Numbered from the stretch's first letter, positions 11,401 to 19,900 are shown. The stretch: 29,112 nucleotides of DNA from Pleurobrachia bachei (GCA_000695325.1 AVPN01000435.1:1-29112), one strand, 5' to 3'. Numbers and translations: made by a program. Notes: generated by a model from the sequence alone, not told the origin.

Positions 11401-12544
11401 TGACGTATTATCGTGTTCTGCAAATAAAAGAAAGATGCGCGACGCTGCAAGTGAAACTACAGTGGATACGGTTGGTTTAACCCGAGTCACAACAAAAGAA
11501 GCAAATTAGTAATCAAGAGACGTACTGGGTCAAGCAGCAGAACTACATCAATGTATAATGTATGGCAAAGCTGCTGCCTCAAGAATTATACTGTGTACAA
11601 AACATGTGTAACATGTCGCTTTTCTTTAGATCTCACTTGATCTCTAGTCCCGGGATCACCCATGAATATGTATGCCAAAGTCACTAAAAAACAGATCGAA
11701 TTTAACCACGGATCGGATACGCAGGATATAATACACAGTTAGACGTGATCGATGAGTATCATGACCGACCCCTGTTAACCAGAGGAAGCTTGCCAGCTGT
11801 TTAGTGACAAACACAGAGGTAGAGAAAGGTATAGAGACATTGACCATATAGGTAGATAGAGAGAGGGATAGAAACATAGATAGAGAGAGAGAGAGAGAAT
11901 TCTAAAATAAAATAATTTAATTCAGTATTTCTGCTTGATTTCTGATTTCTTAATGTATTCTTTCAAGTAAGTTAGTCGTGTATTCTTGATTTGATCATGA
12001 TACATAATATATCACGTCTGTGCTTCACAATGTTCCCAATAACTCACCAGCTACATTGGCGGTGTGGTAGGGGTACCCTGAGTTGGCGACATGAAGACAC
12101 CACAAGATCTCAGCCCGCTCCTGAAGATTTGTCTTGGAGACACTGCTCGCTAGCTGATCTCTACTTCCCAGCCTTCCCTCTGTTTGGAGTGGATATATTT
12201 CAGTAAGAGAGAGAGTCGGGGAACTCTCCTTTGGCATGATGGGGGAAAACAGTCGTGTCTGAAACTCAGGTTCAGCAGACAGGTTAACCCCAAGATCTGA
12301 GAACTCAGGGCTAAAAAACAAATTGAACAAAAAACAAACCTTTTTTAAAGCTGGTAATAAACTGGTGGGTTTCAAGTTCACTGTGTGCTAGAAGAGCCTC
12401 CACACCATCTTTTCTCACACTAATGTAGCACTGACAGAACTCGCAGAAGGCCTCCTCCATGGTCCTACCTCTTGATACCCACCATAACTGTTCGTACTGG
12501 GACTTCCACCCTGGGTCGTACACCAACCCTCCACGGGCAGACAT
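5483..12544 (-). CDS. Intron-rich hAT-transposase-derived gene (ZNF862-like), likely domesticated
   Basis: Exons read on the minus strand: 12544-12363, 12310-12048, 10683-10574, 10403-10300, 10119-9843, 8099-7879, 7728-7439, 7260-7131, 7031-6898, 6701-6287, 6205-6060, 5911-5744, 5580-5483. Phases agree at every junction, giving about 845 aa. An N-terminal C2H2/BED-like finger (C34, C37, H54, H60) is followed by a stretch resembling the FPDSxIAKxFxxGxxK region of ZNF862-like hAT proteins. Then come a degenerate RNase-H-like core, an IxNIGAPPGSLF segment, an NKTLDEWDLY block and a helical tail. Where relatives have FDE and MDG, this protein has HYE (about 203) and SHR (about 271), so the catalytic acids appear lost. 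The expected role is DNA or chromatin binding rather than transposition. The exon 1 donor (12362, or GT at 12339) and the last acceptor are the least certain junctions. Exons 1-2 also exist as a nearer copy at 11330-10841. Confidence 0.75.
6758..6866. repeat. GC-rich palindromic segment in intron 9
   Basis: Within the 6702-6897 intron of the hAT-derived gene, CCGCTCGCCGGC-TAC-GCCGGCTCGCGG forms a strong hairpin, bracketed by GTTACCC and GGGTTAC. Composition is far more GC-rich than the surrounding intron, suggesting an inserted foldback element. Confidence 0.5.
8103..8175 (+). repeat. G-rich (GGGGTGAGGA)n tract beside a splice acceptor
   Basis: About 70 bp of GGGGTGAGGA-like units with runs of 4-10 G. 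On the minus strand it is the C-rich polypyrimidine tract that leads directly into the CAG acceptor of exon 6 (exon starts 8099). It has the G-run pattern of a potential G-quadruplex on the plus strand. Confidence 0.75.
8532..9467 (+). CDS. Intronless class A (rhodopsin-like) orphan GPCR
   Basis: This 311-residue protein has seven hydrophobic segments. TM1 (about 13-36) carries N31 in a PLNFLVV context. TM2 (about 46-71) carries D57 in LSGVDLVV. TM3 ends in VRYFQIKYPF at 126-135, where DRY is changed to VRY. TM7 ends in NPLVY (296-300), the NPxxY motif. C112 and C179 could form the usual TM3-ECL2 disulfide. Two N-glycosylation sequons (NQT 83, NTT 92) lie in the first extracellular loop. The TM6 CWxP motif is absent and the C-tail is only a few residues. 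It is expected to signal through G proteins at the plasma membrane; the ligand is unknown. It lies antisense in intron 5 of the hAT-derived gene. TTTTAG immediately precedes the ATG, so a 5' UTR intron or trans-splice site is possible. Confidence 0.85.
   Translation: MAIFSEGGFSSPDFYLFFIFLLIPCVAVPLNFLVVRHNYRKRPSIARSLYLVLSGVDLVVCPYTLLPVAVGLWVPKECPIADNQTCAEPYYNTTRKTDSIVLATLSSGNYICLFWPMVITSFLTTVRYFQIKYPFRYISQKIVLASLSLVLMIHAITVFVAFHLLREDNLVYYVLLQRCIQVGRTVDVLILQQVASFIILILQATGIVFTTLTLGELYQLYKHPMQGNGEGRARSKIGGTVKVLILNMGSIIHFLCLVTITTINDNWKQPDIVTSKYPIANFIAFIVLPAISSLTNPLVYLSFGLGQTRTG
9613..9618 (+). terminator. Polyadenylation signal of the GPCR gene
   Basis: AATAAA lies about 145 bases after the GPCR stop codon, before the G-rich tract and the sequence gap, so the 3' UTR would be short and stay inside the host intron. 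Confidence 0.6.
9627..9680 (+). repeat. G-rich tract next to a sequence gap
   Basis: GGGGTGAGCGGAGGGGTGAG followed by a run of G and then GGTTGAGGGG. It resembles the tract at 8103-8175 on the other side of the GPCR gene and ends at the four undetermined bases. Confidence 0.7.
9681..9684. other. Sequence gap (4 N)
   Basis: Four undetermined bases lie between a G-rich run and a palindromic element. Both are hard to sequence, so the true gap length may differ and the left flank of the element cannot be read. Confidence 0.95.
9687..9770. mobile_element. Family 1 foldback element, expanded copy
   Basis: TTGGCGACATAGCCACC at the left is mirrored by GGTGTCTATGTCACCAAG at the right, matching the 52-bp elements at 17037 and 27294. 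The centre is longer because a CACATGTGGGGATCA unit is repeated. The gap at 9681-9684 hides the left flank, so a target duplication cannot be tested. Confidence 0.75.
10841..11330 (-). pseudogene. Second copy of exons 1-2 of the hAT-derived gene
   Basis: Exon 1 (11330-11126) encodes the same finger, with an identical protein sequence to the distal copy, starting at MSARGG. Exon 2 ends at the same GTGAGT donor (exon base 10841) and is identical to the distal copy over most of its length. The two differ where exon 1 meets exon 2. Here the sequence between 11078 and 11123 is unrelated to its counterpart, and I find no acceptor that restores the frame. This copy may therefore be an inactive 5' end, or it may use a junction I cannot see. 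It is nearer to exon 3, so it could equally serve as an alternative promoter. Confidence 0.5.
11034..11083. mobile_element. Family 2 foldback element (within duplicated exon 2)
   Basis: GGGAAAACAGTCGTGTCTGAA is mirrored by TTCAGGTCACGACTATTTAG around CTCAGG. The left arm and loop overlap sequence that is coding (minus strand) in exon 2. The other copy of the exon (12237-12276) has only the left arm and loop. Confidence 0.55.
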
Positions 12545-13115
12545 GATTACTGGAGCAGGGTGAGAGGGGACGTGTTTCAAATAGTAATAGGGGGGTATTT
12601 CAAATAGTTACTAATGACGTATTATCGTGTTCTGCAAATAAAAGAAAGATGCGCGACGCTGCAAGTGAAACTACAGTGGATACGGTTGGTTTAACCCGAG
12701 TCACAACAAAAGAAGCAAATTAGTAATCAAGAGACGTACTGGGTCAAGCAGCAGAACTACATCAATGTATACTGTATGGCAAAGCTGCTGCCTCAAGAAT
12801 TATACTGTGTACAAAACATGTGTAACATGTCGCTTTTCTTTAGATCTCACTTGATCTCTAGTCCCGGGATCACCCATGAATATGTATGCCAAAGTCACTA
12901 AAAAACAGATCGAATTTAACCACGGATCGGATACGCAGGATATAATACACAGTTAGACGTGATCGATGAGTATCATGACCGACCCCTGTTAACCAGAGGA
13001 AGCTTGCCAGCTGTTTAGTGACAAACACAGAGGTAGAGAAAGGTATAGAGACATTGACCATATAGGTAGATAGAGAGAGGGATAGAAACATAGATAGAGA
13101 GAGAGAGAGAGATAG
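11899..13115. repeat. Tandem segmental duplication, unit 2
   Basis: Second copy of the 1218-bp unit, ending in a GA/GATA microsatellite that continues to about 13160. It lacks a 12-bp ATATATCACGA duplication present near 10795. It carries about ten substitutions in exon 1, whereas the upstream flank shows about one difference in 550 bp. Confidence 0.9.
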
Positions 13116-14101
13116 ATAGAGAGAACGATAGAGAGAGAACGATAGAAAAAACGATAGAGAGATACCTAGTGATGCGATGTGTACGGAATGGCGATGTAAA
13201 CTAGATCGCTAAGCTTACACAACCCGGGATCTATCTCTGTCTCTCTAGTATCACTACAGGCTCGTGTGAATGACTTACTTAGTTGTGTGTGACACATTTT
13301 ACAATTCGCCACTTTTCATTACGTATCCCATGGTAGTCGTTGCAGGTTAACTTTTTGAGATTTTACTGAAACATTAGTTGGTGCGGGGGCAAGTACAAAA
13401 GGTAAGGGTTTCCGGTATGTTCTGTAGTTTGTTTGAAACCTTAAATGCATATGCTGGCTGTTTGTTTTTAGCTCTCCAGAATCCAGATATAAATAATAGA
13501 ATGATACACTCAATAATTTTAAGGCCATATTTTACGCTGGTTGAGAGGTTCTATATATTATCTCCGTGTACCATATTCACATACACTACCATACCCAAAA
13601 GGAAACCCTGACCGGGAGAGCTCTCCCCTCTGCAGAGTCAGGAACATCCCTCCTCAATCATGATCATCACGCAATACTTCAACCACATGATCATGAGAAG
13701 GATACCTTTCAAGTAGGGTACTCCCTACAAACACGTACTTTGTTGAGTACTTTCTCAACAACACGTACTAGTTGTTGGGGGAAACAGTCGCGATATACTG
13801 AACCTCAGATTTAGGCACGACTGATTCCCACCATGGCCATTTGGTGATTCCACTTGTGTAAGCTTGGATGATATACTATCTACTATCTACTAGAGTATCT
13901 TGTGCTAGTAGAAAAGCAGCAATTTTCCGGGCTGGTGGAGCCTCTAGTATTCTCATGCAAACATATTTCTAGCTGGTCGTATATTGTGTCTGCTGCTACT
14001 CGGTTGTAGATGTAAGCATTACCTGCAGATAACAGTTTGACTTTTTGAACCGTCCTCATCCAGGTGTGAAATTCTAAGTGGAGCCGAGGGAGCCACGTCA
14101 A
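13116..14101. other. Intergenic region with GATA/GAGA repeats
   Basis: This lies between the divergent starts of the minus-strand hAT-derived gene and the plus-strand low-complexity cluster. It contains GATAGAGAGAAC-type repeats to about 13160 and one foldback element. No gene is recognised. It probably holds promoters for both directions, but I see no clear TATA box. Confidence 0.5.
13777..13829. mobile_element. Family 2 foldback element
   Basis: GGGGAAACAGTCGCG is mirrored by CACGACTGATTCCC, with an AACCTCAG loop shared with the copies at 11034 and 16546. No target duplication is visible. Confidence 0.65.
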
Positions 14102-15197
14102 ATGGAGGTGAGTCATGCATTTCAATTGTTTAGGGCTACAGCTTGTGTCGCTGAGATCATGCAGACCCTCGAATGAATGAGCCCTCTATCATTTGGAGAC
14201 TGTTAATGAAATGTCATTTCTTATCAGGGTCAGGATAACGGAGAAGCAGGTTTGGAAGCCCTGGAGAGAGTCCAGGCATTGGAACACAGAGTAGACGAGA
14301 TTGAGACGGTACTAGAAGTAAGGGCCAACCCTCAGGAAAGATCTGGGAGGCCAAGAAGTGCTGGATTCTCTTTCTTTTCATCGGTAATGTGCCTACAATA
14401 TACTGCTTCTTTGTGTTTTGTTGAAGTAAATTTTGTCGTAGCAGCCTTTTCCAATCATCATCCCTCCCAATTCCCCGCTCTCATTTCAGTTCCAAACGGG
14501 GCTCTGCAACGGTTTCACACTGTGTCCCTGTTTGTCAAGACAACACGAGCCTGACTCCCCACCACCACCAACAATTGTAGCCGAGCCCCCACGAGAACCA
14601 ACCCCTGACCCGAGTGAGCCCTATCCCGAGGAGCCAGAGGAGCCATCCTATCGCACCGAGGATCACTACCCAATGGAGAACTCAGAGCCCTTTCAGTCAG
14701 AGGAACCAGACCAGGGTAGACCCGGTAAAAAGAAAGGATTCTTTTCCAAGATGGGCGGTAAGGGGAACAGAAGGAAATCTGAGATGAGGGAACCTGGACC
14801 GGTTCAACCTGCACCTGCACCTGTACAACATCACGAACCTGCACCACAGCAGCAGCAGCGAGTGGATGTCCCCCGTGTACAGCCAGCCCCAGCGAGGGGT
14901 GGAGTAGTACAGCAGCCGGGAAGGGGTGGACCTGCTGCTGGAGGAAGGGGTGGAGCAACCCAGCCTAGAGCAGCACCAGCAGCAGCCCCGGTAGGGAGAG
15001 GATCAGCAACCTCAGCTAGAGGGGGAGCACCTGGAGGAGCTAGTAGAGGGGGAGCAGTGGCACCTGGCGGGGCTAGTAGAGGCGGCCAGACCCAAGGTCG
15101 GGGTGGTCAGACCCAAGGTCGGGGTGGCCAGGCCCAGCGAGGGGCTGCTCAGGGAGGAAGAGGGAGAGCTGTAACAAGAACAGTAGCAGACTACTAA
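14102..15197 (+). CDS. RGG/Pro-rich low-complexity protein of unknown function
   Basis: Three exons read through in phase 0: 14102-14107 (Met-Glu only), 14228-14317 and 14490-15197, giving 267 aa. Residues 1-32 form a short coiled-coil-like helix (LEALERVQALEHRVDEIETV). Next comes a Cys-containing stretch (LCNGFTLCPCLSRQ), a Pro/Glu-rich acidic region, a basic patch (KKKGFFSKMGGKGNRRKS), an Ala/Pro/Gln segment and finally many RGG/GRGG units ending in ADY. RGG repeats in other proteins bind RNA or drive condensation; here that is inference. There is no signal peptide or membrane span. AATAAA overlaps the region directly after the stop (15198-15203). The 3' end of the coding region is copied at 16098-16167. 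I recognise no family. Confidence 0.7.
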
Positions 15198-15382
15198 AAT
15201 AAAACAATTTTACAGAATTCACACAAATTTTTGAAAGAAAGTTGAAGAAGTTTTTTAAATTCCCAACCATTGCTAAAGTTTAATTTATCTAGACAACAGA
15301 TTACATGTCGTTTTAATAGCCCTCTTTTTACAACCCTGCATATCTAATTCCCTCACTCTCTGCATCTAGCTAGCACACAATC

Positions 15383-15748
15383 ATGGGTCGACGATGGTTT
15401 AAAAGGAAGAAGAGGGGTCCAGGAGGTCCAGGTGGTCCTGGTGGTCCCGGTGGACCTGGAGGACCTGGGGGTCCCGGTGGACCATCTCCACACCACGGAG
15501 GGCACCATGAGGGAGGGTGCTTTAGTGGATTCTGGAGACGGGTAAGCAAATAATATTATTAACAGCTTATAATAGCAGTGCAAAGCTAACACGAATCACG
15601 AATAAAATTCAAAATACCGTAATTGAAATACACTGAATTGAAATACACTAAATTTCTCTAACCCCCTCCCTTTACATTTCGAAACATAGTCTAACTAGGC
15701 ATTAAATTTCAGATCTGTGTATGTTTCTACTGCTGTCACGCGGAGTGA
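15383..15748 (+). CDS. 64-aa Gly-Gly-Pro repeat protein with Cys-rich tail, copy 1
   Basis: Exon 1 (15383-15541) and exon 2 (15713-15748) join at a GTAAGC donor and TTTCAG acceptor in phase 0. The protein starts [12 protein letters not shown], continues with about nine GGP triplets, then a His/Gly segment ([11 protein letters not shown]), CFSGFWRR, and ends [11 protein letters not shown]. The clustered Cys at the C-terminus could be palmitoylated or bind metal; this is inference. There is no signal peptide, so the GGP tract need not be a secreted collagen helix. The copy at 16379 encodes the same 64 residues with 11 synonymous and no replacement differences, which argues that it is a real, constrained gene. 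TGCATCTAG, a good acceptor, lies 13 bases before the ATG. Confidence 0.75.
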
Positions 15749-15947
15749 AAGTACTCTAGTTACGGCAGCTGAGGATTGTTAGAACTAGGAAGGACGTTCA
15801 GATTTTATATGAACTATCAGAGTTGGTTGTGTTATTGTTGTGTTTTGTTCAAAGATTTTTTAACACGTATTGTAATTTAATTTAGTTAGTTTTTATAAAA
15901 TACTGTAATCCATCCCTCTCTATCTTAGGATGTAAGTTCGTTAAACG

Positions 15948-15967
15948 ATGGGAAAAAGTAAAAAGAG
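15948..15967 (+). CDS. Duplicate first coding exon of the K/S-rich gene
   Basis: ATG GGA AAA AGT AAA AAG AG followed by a GTATGT donor is the same exon as at 16930, encoding MGKSKK. Its phase (2) matches exon 2 at 17133, so it could act as an alternative first exon. It is preceded by a pyrimidine-rich TATCTTAG acceptor-like site. Confidence 0.45.
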
Positions 15968-16005
15968 GTATGTAAAAAATCAAATCTTTGCTCCTCTAGT
16001 TTGTT

Positions 16006-16072
16006 CTGTCTGGCGGCGCCGACCCTATTTGAGCGCACTGAGAATCAAATGGGGTATGGCGCCGCCATACAG
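16006..16072. mobile_element. 67-bp palindromic element with 8-bp target duplication
   Basis: CTGTCTGGCGGCGCC at the left is mirrored by GGCGCCGCCATACAG at the right, with further pairing inward (ACCCTATTTGA opposite TCAAATGGGGT). AGTTTGTT flanks both sides (15998-16005 and 16073-16080). The other duplication unit has a single AGTTTGTT at about 16980 and no element, so that is the empty site. Confidence 0.85.
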
Positions 16073-16378
16073 AGTTTGTTGAGAGTTGACCCTGTAATGG
16101 CCAGGCCCAGCGAGGGGCTGCTCAGGGAGGAAGAGGGAGAGCTGTAAACAGAACAGTAGCGGACTACTAAAATAAAACAATTTTACAGTTCACACAAATT
16201 TTTGAAAGAAAGTTGAAGAAGTTTTTAAAATTCCCAACCATTGCTAAAGTTTAATTTATCTAGACAACAGATTTCATTTTGTTTTAATAGCCCCCTTTTT
16301 CCAACCCTGTATCTAATTCCCTTTCTACAACCCCCTATCTAAATTTTTTAATTCCCTCACTCTAGCTAGCACACAATC

Positions 16379-16723
16379 ATGGGTCGACGATGGTTTAAGA
16401 GGAAGAAGAGGGGCCCAGGAGGTCCGGGTGGGCCCGGGGGTCCCGGTGGACCTGGAGGACCTGGGGGTCCTGGTGGACCATCTCCACACCACGGGGGACA
16501 CCATGAGGGAGGATGCTTTAGTGGATTCTGGAGACGGGTAACTTTGGGGAAATAGCCGTGTACTGGACCTGAGGTTCAGACACGGCTGTTTTCCATCTTT
16601 AACAAATAATATTAACAGCTAGTTGTGCAAACCTAATACAAATCACAAATAAAATGCCGTAATAACTTACGAAATCTTAAATTTCAGATCTGTGTATGTT
16701 TCTACTGTTGTCACGCGGAGTGA
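16379..16723 (+). CDS. 64-aa Gly-Gly-Pro repeat protein with Cys-rich tail, copy 2
   Basis: Exon 1 (16379-16537) and exon 2 (16688-16723) have the same lengths, phase and product as the copy at 15383. All coding differences between the copies are synonymous and mostly in Gly and Pro codons. The intron differs by one inserted foldback element just after the donor. Only about 200 bases separate its stop from the next gene's start, on the same strand. CACTCTAG lies 13 bases before the ATG. Function unknown. Confidence 0.75.
16546..16594. mobile_element. Family 2 foldback element inserted in an intron
   Basis: GGGGAAATAGCCGTGT is mirrored by ACACGGCTGTTTTCC around a CCTGAGG loop. It lies 8 bases after the donor of the second GGP micro-gene. 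The corresponding intron of the first copy has no element, and TAAC occurs on both sides here, so this looks like an insertion after the duplication. Confidence 0.75.
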
Positions 16724-16929
16724 ATTGGTCCTCCCACTGCGGCAGCTGAGGATTGTTTAGAGCTAGGAAGGACGTTCAGATTTTATATGAACTATCAGAG
16801 TTGGTTGTGTTATTGTTGTGTTTTGTTCAAAGATTTTTTAACACGTATTGTATTTTAATTTAGTTAGTTTTCACTGCAAAGATTGTAATCCATCCCTCTC
16901 TATATCTTAGGATGTAAGTTCGTTTGACG

Positions 16930-19900
16930 ATGGGAAAAAGTAAAAAGAGGTAGGTAACAAACCAAATCCTTGCTCCTCTAGTTTGTTGATATTTGCTTGT
17001 AAGATCTTTAATACAAGAGTTGATCCTGTAACCCCCTTGGTGACATAGACACCTGATGCGACCCCCACCAGGCGTCTATGTCACTAAGTAACCCCCTTTG
17101 TTTTGCTACTCTTAACCCTTTCGTTCCCCCAGTGAAGGTGGCGGATCGGCTGCACCACCCCCTCCCGATCAAGAGGGGGCTGGAGGGGACCCCGCTGCTG
17201 CCCCGGATGCTGCCCCTCCCCCTCCTGGTGGAGATCACCAAATCTCAGCGACAGTTGAACATCACGAGGAAGGGCACCATCACCCTGAGCACCACCACCA
17301 ACAGCACAGTGAGAAACCCAAGAAACAGAAATACGTCCAGCCTCCCGAACACAATCTTAAGGTAACTGTCTAGCCGCAACTCCATCTGAGCGCACTGTCG
17401 AAGGGTATGGGGTATGGCGCTGTGAAAAGCAGAGTCACTATGCTCAACTGTATTTCTTTCCTTGACATATCTGCATTATTATGTATCTTAATCAGCGTTG
17501 TTTGGCAGCATTCTAATACAACAGTTTCCTCCCTGCAGGCTTCTCTAGTTGGTAAGAAGTTAGGGATCCCTATTGTAGATGTGCTGAGAAACCATCACGA
17601 GAGGATCGCTCTGCTGGAGGAGAAGATCGGGGAAACGAGGATGGACTCGATATCTCGAGGATTCCTTCAGGGAGACGGGGTGAAGAAGAAAAAGAAGAAG
17701 AAGAAAAAGAAGAAGAAAAAGGTGAACATGAGCTATGCAATTAGACATTTTTGTCAACTAATAAGCCCCTGAATTTCGCCTCCCTAACTCATCCCCTTTT
17801 CCAGAGTTCATCATCGTCATCTTCCTCCTCCTCGTCTTCTTCTTCTTCTTCATCGAGTAGTAGCAGCAGCAGTTCCTCCTCGGATGATGACCTGCCAAGG
17901 AGACACCCGGGAACTATACCCATCGATATCATGGCTGCTGGTATTTCCCGTGAAGAGGTGAGCGGTTTTATAGTAGCTCTTCTTCAAGTAACAAGGCTCC
18001 GAAAGCCGTTTCAGCTTCCTCTTAGTTCAATTTTAGTTACATTTACTCCATGCTTAGACTCCTATTGTCTGTATTGACCTGATCTCCTTGCTCTGTGTAA
18101 CTTCAGCTATTGCATAGCACCTCAACTAGACCTCATCATATATTTTCCACAGGTAGCGAGGATGTTCGCGGCACAGAATGCTGTCTTCAAGGAGTTGCTA
18201 AGGGAGCAAAGGAAGTGCTATGATGGGGCCCTTAGTGCCGTTATGAATGAGATCCTAATTGCCCTAGGAGAGAGCGAGGTTGGAGCAGCCGGGGTCAGGC
18301 TGGATAGTCTCGAGGAAAGAGTTGAGTCGCTCGAGAAGAAGGCTCTTACTGAAAGTGTACAAGTTGTAAAGACTATCCCTGCTGGTCCGGCTGATACTTC
18401 AGGTGTAGATCCAACGAAGAAACTACCTAAAATGCCATCTTTTGTAAGTTTAACGACTTTGTGGGTGTTCCTGGACCCTGGGCACTATTTGTTCGAGTTG
18501 GTTTGATGGTTGATTATTAGTCATGAAACCTGCTTTCAGGGGAATCCATTCGGGAAGAAAGAAGAGGTAGAAGAGCCTGAAGAAGAGAAGAAGGGAGGGC
18601 TCTTTGGGGGAGGCGGAGGAGGACTCTTTGGGAAGTGAGTATGGAGATAATTAACTAGACAACCTGATTGTGATTGAGTGTGAGAGTAGTAATGCTTTGT
18701 CCCATTATACCTTTGAGAGAGTTTTAAGCTGTCAGAGCATTGTCCTGACCCTATTCAGGCGCGTGAGAACTGCAGTGGTCAAAGCATTAGTCTGACAGAT
18801 TTCAAGCAAGGTAATAATACAAAAATTGTATCCTCCTAGAAAGAAGGAGGAGGAGGAAGAGGAAGGAGGAGGTGGAGGTTTCTTCAAAGTACCGAGTGTC
18901 CCCAAAATACCTGGCCGCGGAGGGGCAGCATCACCAGAACCATCGGTAACATTTAGCAAGTACAAACGTGACCGGGATCGCAGGAAAAAGGAACGGGAAG
19001 AACGGTATATGGAAGACTATGAATATTACAGAAAGTAAGTAAGATATGATCACTGTTCTATGACTCACTGATTCGATAGAACAACAGAGGATCAATCTAG
19101 AAAATCTTTAAAAAGGGGTAGAATTTCCCTCGCTGAATACGGTAAACACACATGCTACTCACGGTGTTTTTTAGACAACGCGATACAAGGAGAACGGACA
19201 ACGGTGGAGGGAGATCAGATAGATCTCCAACGAGCACTCAACGAAAATCTAAATCAGGATCTCGGAGACGAAGGGTATCAGACAGAGACCGTGAAAAGTA
19301 GGTCCGTGCATTACTTCTCTCTACTGATGCATCGTGAAACTGCCACATGGTAGTTCCAAGCGGCGGGGGCCCTGAGCACCACCACCAACAGCACAGTGAG
19401 AAACCCAAGAAACAGAAATATGTGCAGCCTCCAGAGCACAACCTTAAGGTATTACAACCAGCACCATGCTCAACTAGCTTTATTTCTTTGAGTTGCATTT
19501 TATGTACTTTATCCACGTTGTTGGACAACCAATTTTCCTTGGATCCATTGCAATACAATGCATTGTAACCTATTCTCGCGCGACGTCGATCTCACTCAGG
19601 TATCAAAATGACCAACACATTATCCTCCCTACAGGCGTCTCTAGTTGGTAAGAAGTTAGGGATCCCTATTGTAGATGTGCTGAGAAACCATCACGAGAGG
19701 ATCGCTCTACTTGAGGAGAAGATCGGAGAGACGAGGATGGATTCAATATCTCGAGGATTCCTTCAAGGAGACGGGGTAAAGAAGAAAAAGAAGAAGAAGA
19801 AAAAGAAGAAGAAAAAGGTGAACATTAGCCATTAAACATATTGAGCCTTTTTAGCTAGTTTGTCAACTAATAATAACCTCTGAATTACATCTCCCTAACT

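Larger units (their letters stand above)
10681..11898. repeat. Tandem segmental duplication, unit 1
   Basis: A 1218-bp unit begins exactly at the exon 3 acceptor of the hAT-derived gene and ends in a GA microsatellite. It includes that acceptor, intron 2, exon 2, exon 1 and the upstream flank. The next unit starts at 11899. Most of the sequence is nearly identical between units. Confidence 0.9.
15125..16097. repeat. Segmental duplication, unit 1 (about 973 bp)
   Basis: Starts inside the 3' coding end of the RGG-rich gene and includes its 3' flank, the first Gly-Gly-Pro micro-gene and a copy of the first exon of the next gene. The matching unit begins at 16098. Confidence 0.85.
16098..17031. 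repeat. Segmental duplication, unit 2
   Basis: Second copy of the 973-bp unit. Its first 70 bases are a leftover fragment of the RGG-rich gene's coding end. It lacks the 67-bp foldback at 16006 and has gained the family 2 foldback at 16546. The homology ends at CTGTAA near 17031. Confidence 0.85.

Noticed and set aside
11656-13091. Identical 73-aa minus-strand frames at 11656-11877 and 12870-13091
   Set aside because: They are identical because the whole flank is duplicated. The N-terminus is translated microsatellite, and no splice partner or domain is seen.
15353-15592. 79-aa minus-strand frame opposite the GGP repeat
   Set aside because: Shadow of the Gly/Pro-rich exon; the plus-strand frame has the splice sites and the synonymous conservation.
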